Assembly (NCBI GenBank): GCA_017628165.1
Contig: JAGBZQ010000116.1
Coordinates: 1-27,325 of the forward strand
DNA: 27,325 nucleotides
From: Kiritimatiellia bacterium
GTDB taxonomy: Bacteria; Verrucomicrobiota; Kiritimatiellia; RFP12; UBA1067
Reading direction: 5' to 3'
The translations under genes and the position numbers were made by a program. Below, piece by piece: positions 23,993 through 27,325 of the stretch; position 1 is the stretch's first letter, and every line of letters starts with the position of its first letter. The notes below the pieces were generated by a model, which was not told the DNA's origin, made no database searches, and was given only the letters and a program-made list of their open reading frames with translations.

Positions 23993-24025
23993 GACACTCC
24001 CCTATACCACTTAGGGAGTGTTCCC
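23990..24025 (+). terminator. Paired GGGGACACTCCCC palindromes, hairpin after the beta-helix gene
   Basis: GGGGACACTCCC (23990-24001) pairs with GGGAGTGTTCCC (24014-24025) to make a 12-base stem with one G-U pair and a 12-base loop. Each arm is also palindromic by itself (GGGGA-CAC-TCCCC and GGGA-GTGT-TCCC). This is a good candidate for transcription termination of the beta-helix gene, although only a loose TAGTTTGTT follows. The structure also resembles paired REP-type elements. From 24026 to 24120 I see nothing else. Confidence 0.5.
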
Positions 24026-24129
24026 TAGTTTGTTCCTATCCTTCAGCCCTGCTTGACTGTCTGATTATGGTTTAGGTATAAGCGGGTGGAGCAGGATTTT
24101 TCGCGCCACTGTCCGTTTAGTCCGATTTG

Positions 24130-24138
24130 TGGTATACT
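24130..24138 (+). promoter_or_regulatory. Extended -10 upstream of the Gfo/Idh/MocA gene
   Basis: TGGTATACT is one base off the TGGTATAAT found at four other sites in the window. No convincing -35 is seen. It would give a leader of roughly 19-20 bases that contains a strong AAAGGAGG site before ATG 24164. Confidence 0.55.
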
Positions 24139-24163
24139 TAAAGCGTAAATAAAGGAGGATTCT

Positions 24164-25564
24164 ATGAATTCCAGCAGAAGGTCGTTTCTCAAGTCGGCGC
24201 TCGTCGCCGGTGCGTTTCCATACATAACGGGATGTCTCTCGCCGAAGCGCTGCCCCGACGGCAAGGTTCGCCTCGCCTGCGTCGGCATCGGTCAGCAGGC
24301 GTGGTTTGACATCAAGCAGTTCGCGGCGACGGGTCTTGTGGAGATCGCCGCGCTCTGCGACACGGATCTCGAGGGCCCGCAGTGCGCCGCGGCGCTGAAG
24401 AAGTATCCGAACGCGCCGCGCTTCACCGACTTCCGCAAGATGCTCGACGCGATGGATGGGAAGATCGACGCCGTCGCGGTGATGAATCCCGACTTCTCCC
24501 ACTTCCCCGCCCTGATGGCGGCGATGAAGATGGGGCTCGCGGTGTTCTCCGAGAAGCCGCTCGCCCACACGTTCGAGGAGTGCGAGCTTCTCATGCAGGC
24601 CGCCGCGAAGTACGGCGTAGTCACGCAGATGGGCAACCAGGGCCACAGCGGGAACAACTACTGGCAGTTCAAGCACTACGTCGAGACCGGGGTCATCGAC
24701 GTCTCGCAGCTCAGGCACCTCACGGCGCACATGAACAATCCGCGCCGCTGGCACAAGTGGAACGGAAAGGTCACGCGCTTCCCGAAGGGCGAGGTCGTCC
24801 CGCCCGCGCTCGACTGGGACACCTGGCTCGGTACGGCCGCATTCCACGAATACTCCAAGGACTACGTCCAGGGCGAGTGGCGCAGCTGGTACGACTTCGG
24901 CAACGGATGCCTCGGCGACTGGGGCGCGCACACGATGGACACGATGCACCGCTTCTTCGACCTCGGGCTTCCGACCGAGATCCAGATCAAGGACGTGAAG
25001 GGGTGGAATCCTTACGTGTTCCCAATGCAGGACACCCTTACCTTCAAGTTCGCGGCGAAGGGGAAGCGCCCGGCGATCGACCTCGACTGGTACGAGGGCG
25101 TCACGAACAAGCCTGTCCTGCCGAAGGGCTACAGGCAGCTGGCGTGGGGGTCCGACATCCCCGCGGCCAAGGGCTCGACTGCGGAGGCCGCGGCAAAGAA
25201 CCTCATCCCCGGCAAGTTCTTCGAGATGGCCGACGGCACCGCGTGGCAGGGAGGATCGCACTCGTCGGCGATCTTCATGTGCGGGACGGACGGAAAGGTC
25301 CCGGAATATCCGAAGCCCGGCTCAAACCACTACAAGAACTTCCTCCTCGCGGTCATGGGCCTTGAGGAGACGCGCTCGCCGTTCTCTGTCTCCGCTCCGC
25401 TCTCGGAAGTGTTCTGCCTCGGCTGCATAGCGCAGAGGCTCAATCGCGGCTTCAAGTTCGACCCCGCGAAGAAGCAGATCGTCGGCGACGCCGAGGCGAA
25501 CGCGCTTCTCAAGGGCTCGAAGGGCACCCCGCGCAAAGGCTGGGAGGAGTTCTACAGAGTGTAA
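24164..25564 (+). CDS. Tat-exported lipoprotein, Gfo/Idh/MocA-family oxidoreductase
   Basis: The protein has 466 residues. The N-terminus combines a twin-arginine signal (SRRSFLKSA, residues 4-12) with a lipobox (ITGC, Cys24), so it should be exported folded with bound cofactor and anchored by lipid. A Rossmann domain follows: VRLACVGIGQQA (the last glycine of GxGxxG is Ala), ALCDTD and the family EKPLAHTFEE motif. The C-terminal half is the long form typical of PVC and Bacteroidetes members. Relatives oxidise sugar hydroxyls with NAD(P), often at C3 of glycosides. The start has an AAAGGAGG site seven bases upstream. Third codon positions are nearly all G or C, unlike the genes before it. The DUF1080 fusion follows 55 bases later, which suggests that it acts on the keto-sugar product. 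Confidence 0.9.
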   Translation: MNSSRRSFLKSALVAGAFPYITGCLSPKRCPDGKVRLACVGIGQQAWFDIKQFAATGLVEIAALCDTDLEGPQCAAALKKYPNAPRFTDFRKMLDAMDGKIDAVAVMNPDFSHFPALMAAMKMGLAVFSEKPLAHTFEECELLMQAAAKYGVVTQMGNQGHSGNNYWQFKHYVETGVIDVSQLRHLTAHMNNPRRWHKWNGKVTRFPKGEVVPPALDWDTWLGTAAFHEYSKDYVQGEWRSWYDFGNGCLGDWGAHTMDTMHRFFDLGLPTEIQIKDVKGWNPYVFPMQDTLTFKFAAKGKRPAIDLDWYEGVTNKPVLPKGYRQLAWGSDIPAAKGSTAEAAAKNLIPGKFFEMADGTAWQGGSHSSAIFMCGTDGKVPEYPKPGSNHYKNFLLAVMGLEETRSPFSVSAPLSEVFCLGCIAQRLNRGFKFDPAKKQIVGDAEANALLKGSKGTPRKGWEEFYRV

Positions 25565-25619
25565 AACGCGGCAAGTCGCCTGTCGAAAATAACATCAAAA
25601 AAACAGCCGCTATACGAAA

Positions 25620-27206
25620 ATGAAAAAGTCAATATTCGCTCTCGCGCTGATGATATCGCTTCTCGCCGGCGCCGCGGTGCCGTTCAGGCTCGGCGTCGCC
25701 GGGTTCACGTTCCACAGGCGCACGATCGACGACGCGCTCGCGATCATGCAGAAGGCCGACGTGCACTATCTGTGCGTAAAGGACTTCCATCTTCCGTTCT
25801 CCGCGTCGGACGAAGAGATCGCTGCGTTCAAGGCGAAGTGCGCCTCCTACGGCGTTACTCCGTATGCGATAGGTCCCATCTATGACAGCAGGATAGAGGA
25901 CGTGCGCAGCCGCTTCGAGTTCGCGAAGCGCCTCGGCGTGAAGACGGTTGTCGGCGTTCCGTTCGAGCAGATTCCCGGCACGAACGGCAAGAAGCGCCGC
26001 GGATCGCGTTCGCTTCTCCTCGGGATCGACAAGCTCGTAAAGGAGTTCGACATCAAGTACGCGATCCACAACCACGGCCCGCAGATCGGCGAGCTCTTCC
26101 CCGACGTCGAGTACGGCTGGAACCTCGTCAAGGACCTTGACAGCAGAATCGGCTTCTGCATCGACGTCGGCTGGGAGTACGGCTGCGACAAGGATCCCGC
26201 CGAGACAATCAGGAAGTACGGAGCGCGCATCTACGACGCGCACATCAAGAACTTCAAGAAGGACGCGCCGAACGGGAAGTCCGTCCCGCTCCCCCGCGGC
26301 AAGATCGACCTCGTGAGCGTGTTCCAGGCGTTCGCGGACATCGGCTATGACGGCGTCTGCTCGCTCGAGTACGAGTCGGACTTCAACGACAACCTCCTCG
26401 CCGTCGTCGAGTGCATCGGCTACGAGCGCGGCGTATGCGACACGATCAAGGCCAAGGCGAAGATGAAGCCCGCGCCCAAGGGCGCGAACACGCTCACCGA
26501 CGCGGAGAAGGCCGAGGGCTGGAAGCTCGCGTGGGACGGAAAGACGTTCGACGGATGGCTCGCCGTGAAGAGCGGCTGCAAGGAGCCGCCGGCGAAGGGA
26601 TGGTACATCAAGGACGGAACGCTCACGATGCGCCCTGTCAACGGAATCGCGAACGGACAGTGGTTCCCGCTTCCCCCTGAGGACCAGAAGCTTGGCGGCG
26701 GCGGAGATATCGTCACCGCGGGGAAGTACCGCGACTTCGCGTTCAAGTTCGACTTCCGCCTCACCGAGAACGCCAACTCGGGCGTCAAGTACTTCTACGA
26801 CGAGTCTCTCAACAAGGGAACGTGCGAGGAGTACCAGATCCTCGAGAACGGACATCCAGACTCCGACAATGGCAGGGACGGCAACCGCAAGTCCGCCTCG
26901 CTCTACGACATCATCCCTGCGCACGCGGACCGCATCCTCAAGGGGGCGGGCGAGTGGAACAGCGGCATGATCGTGGCCAAAGGGCCTCACGTCGAGCATT
27001 GGCTCAACGGCGTGAAGGTTCTCGAGTATGACCGCGGCACGCCCGAGTTCAAGGCGCTTGTGAAGGCGTCGAAGTACGCGACGTGGGGCGTTGGGGCGGA
27101 CGGGAAGCCGCAGGACTGGGGCGAGATTCCCGAGGGGCGCATCCTCCTTCAGGACCACAGCGACTCCACGGTCTCCTTCTGCAACCTCAAGATCATGGAA
27201 CTTTAA
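25620..27206 (+). CDS. Exported TIM-barrel sugar isomerase-like domain fused to DUF1080 (3-keto-disaccharide hydrolase)
   Basis: The protein has 528 residues. A signal peptide (FALALMISLLAGAA, cut near residue 19) is followed by a xylose-isomerase-like TIM barrel (about 22-280) with metal-site candidates IHNHGPQ (His150, His152), CIDVGWEYG, YDAHIKN and SLEYESD. From about residue 290 comes a DUF1080 domain: GWKLAWDGKTFDGW, GGGGDIVT, ANSGVKYFYDE, EEYQILENGHPD, GEWNSGMIV, VEHWLNGVKVLEY, QDWGEI and LLQDHSDSTVSFCN. DUF1080 enzymes cleave 3-keto-glycosides, and the barrel could process the resulting keto-sugar or glycal. The two are usually separate genes. No strong binding site precedes the ATG, so it may depend on the gene 55 bases upstream. 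It shares that gene's high GC3. A UDP-independent role in polysaccharide use outside the cytoplasm is inferred. Confidence 0.9.
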   Translation: MKKSIFALALMISLLAGAAVPFRLGVAGFTFHRRTIDDALAIMQKADVHYLCVKDFHLPFSASDEEIAAFKAKCASYGVTPYAIGPIYDSRIEDVRSRFEFAKRLGVKTVVGVPFEQIPGTNGKKRRGSRSLLLGIDKLVKEFDIKYAIHNHGPQIGELFPDVEYGWNLVKDLDSRIGFCIDVGWEYGCDKDPAETIRKYGARIYDAHIKNFKKDAPNGKSVPLPRGKIDLVSVFQAFADIGYDGVCSLEYESDFNDNLLAVVECIGYERGVCDTIKAKAKMKPAPKGANTLTDAEKAEGWKLAWDGKTFDGWLAVKSGCKEPPAKGWYIKDGTLTMRPVNGIANGQWFPLPPEDQKLGGGGDIVTAGKYRDFAFKFDFRLTENANSGVKYFYDESLNKGTCEEYQILENGHPDSDNGRDGNRKSASLYDIIPAHADRILKGAGEWNSGMIVAKGPHVEHWLNGVKVLEYDRGTPEFKALVKASKYATWGVGADGKPQDWGEIPEGRILLQDHSDSTVSFCNLKIMEL

Positions 27207-27225
27207 TACGCGTAACCGACAGTTG

Positions 27226-27325
27226 CACGTAAAAACTGGCCTAATTTTCGATGGTTTTAAGGGGAATCTCACGTCTTCTAAATGGGCGAAGATATGTAAA
27301 GTTTCTCAAGATACCGCATCGCGCG
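27226..27325 (+). pseudogene. C-terminal remnant of a Fic-family protein (winged helix), cut by window edge
   Basis: In the frame that begins at 27226 the DNA encodes LIFDGFKGNLTSSKWAKIC followed by KVSQDTASR. I recognise this as the winged helix-turn-helix found at the C-terminus of many Fic proteins (typically GFxGKLTSSKWAKI...SQDTALRDI). Only about 20 bases separate the previous stop codon from this frame, so there is no room for the Fic catalytic domain or an obvious start with a binding site. It is therefore either a leftover 3' fragment or the end of a gene broken by a rearrangement. The rest lies outside the window. Identification is from memory of the family. Confidence 0.5.

Noticed and set aside
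24065..25261. 398-residue open frame on the minus strand opposite the Gfo/Idh/MocA gene
   Set aside because: It is a by-product of very high GC at third codon positions. The translation is Arg/Leu/Val-rich with no family motifs, and the opposite strand carries a clear enzyme.
24382..25365. 327-residue plus-strand frame inside the oxidoreductase gene
   Set aside because: Arg/His-rich shadow frame of the real gene, with no motifs and no binding site.
25629..27272. 547-residue open frame on the minus strand opposite the TIM-barrel/DUF1080 gene
   Set aside because: Same cause. The translation is low-complexity (repeated VLDV, LERA, ADA) and lacks any recognisable domain.

Overview
The window is a dense bacterial chromosome segment with 17 full or nearly full protein genes, one gene cut by the left edge, and a gene remnant at the right edge. 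I see no rRNA, tRNA, CRISPR array or transposase. Several features suggest a Gram-negative, gut-type member of the Planctomycetes-Verrucomicrobia-Chlamydiae group, possibly Kiritimatiellota or Lentisphaerota: a large secreted beta-helix protein with autotransporter-like repeats, a Tat-exported Gfo/Idh/MocA lipoprotein, a DUF1080 protein, and short degenerate heptamer repeats between genes. This placement is inference from gene content only.

Region 1 (1-19572) is ordinary core metabolism with even codon use. It holds a compact MurC/Mpl-type Mur ligase (partial), ilvD, the long single-chain purL, ispF, a parvulin isomerase without a signal peptide, a SpoU/TrmH RNA methyltransferase, a BatA/B-like von Willebrand protein, a MetX-MetW fusion translationally coupled to cysE and then to an endonuclease/exonuclease/phosphatase (EEP) family gene, uppP, a minus-strand fmt plus metallo-beta-lactamase-fold pair, and a glutamine synthetase followed by two overlapping CNNM/CorC-type membrane genes. 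The second CNNM gene ends early, inside a TGATTAG heptamer. Promoters share an extended -10 (TGGTATAAT). Before metX-metW and fmt the spacing to ATG is so short that both look leaderless.

Region 2 (about 19573-24030) is AT-richer. It encodes two exported proteins, a second EEP-family protein and a 1011-residue beta-helix protein. Their starts share a related leader of about 35 bases that covers the ribosome binding site and first codons. The first gene also carries a run of ten G just after its start codon, where gain or loss of one G gives an immediate stop. That is the layout of a phase-variation switch. Heptamer-phased DNA lies inside its reading frame, and GGGGAYACTCC palindromes lie on both sides of the pair.

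Region 3 (about 24164-27206) is visibly GC-richer with strong G/C at third codon positions. It holds a Tat-lipoprotein Gfo/Idh/MocA oxidoreductase and an exported fusion of a xylose-isomerase-like TIM barrel with a DUF1080 (3-keto-disaccharide hydrolase) domain. Together they look like a compact extracytoplasmic oxidise-then-cleave pathway for glycosides. Directly after it, the last 100 bases encode what looks like the C-terminal winged helix of a Fic-family protein without its catalytic part. This suggests that the GC-rich pair sits at an insertion or rearrangement junction.
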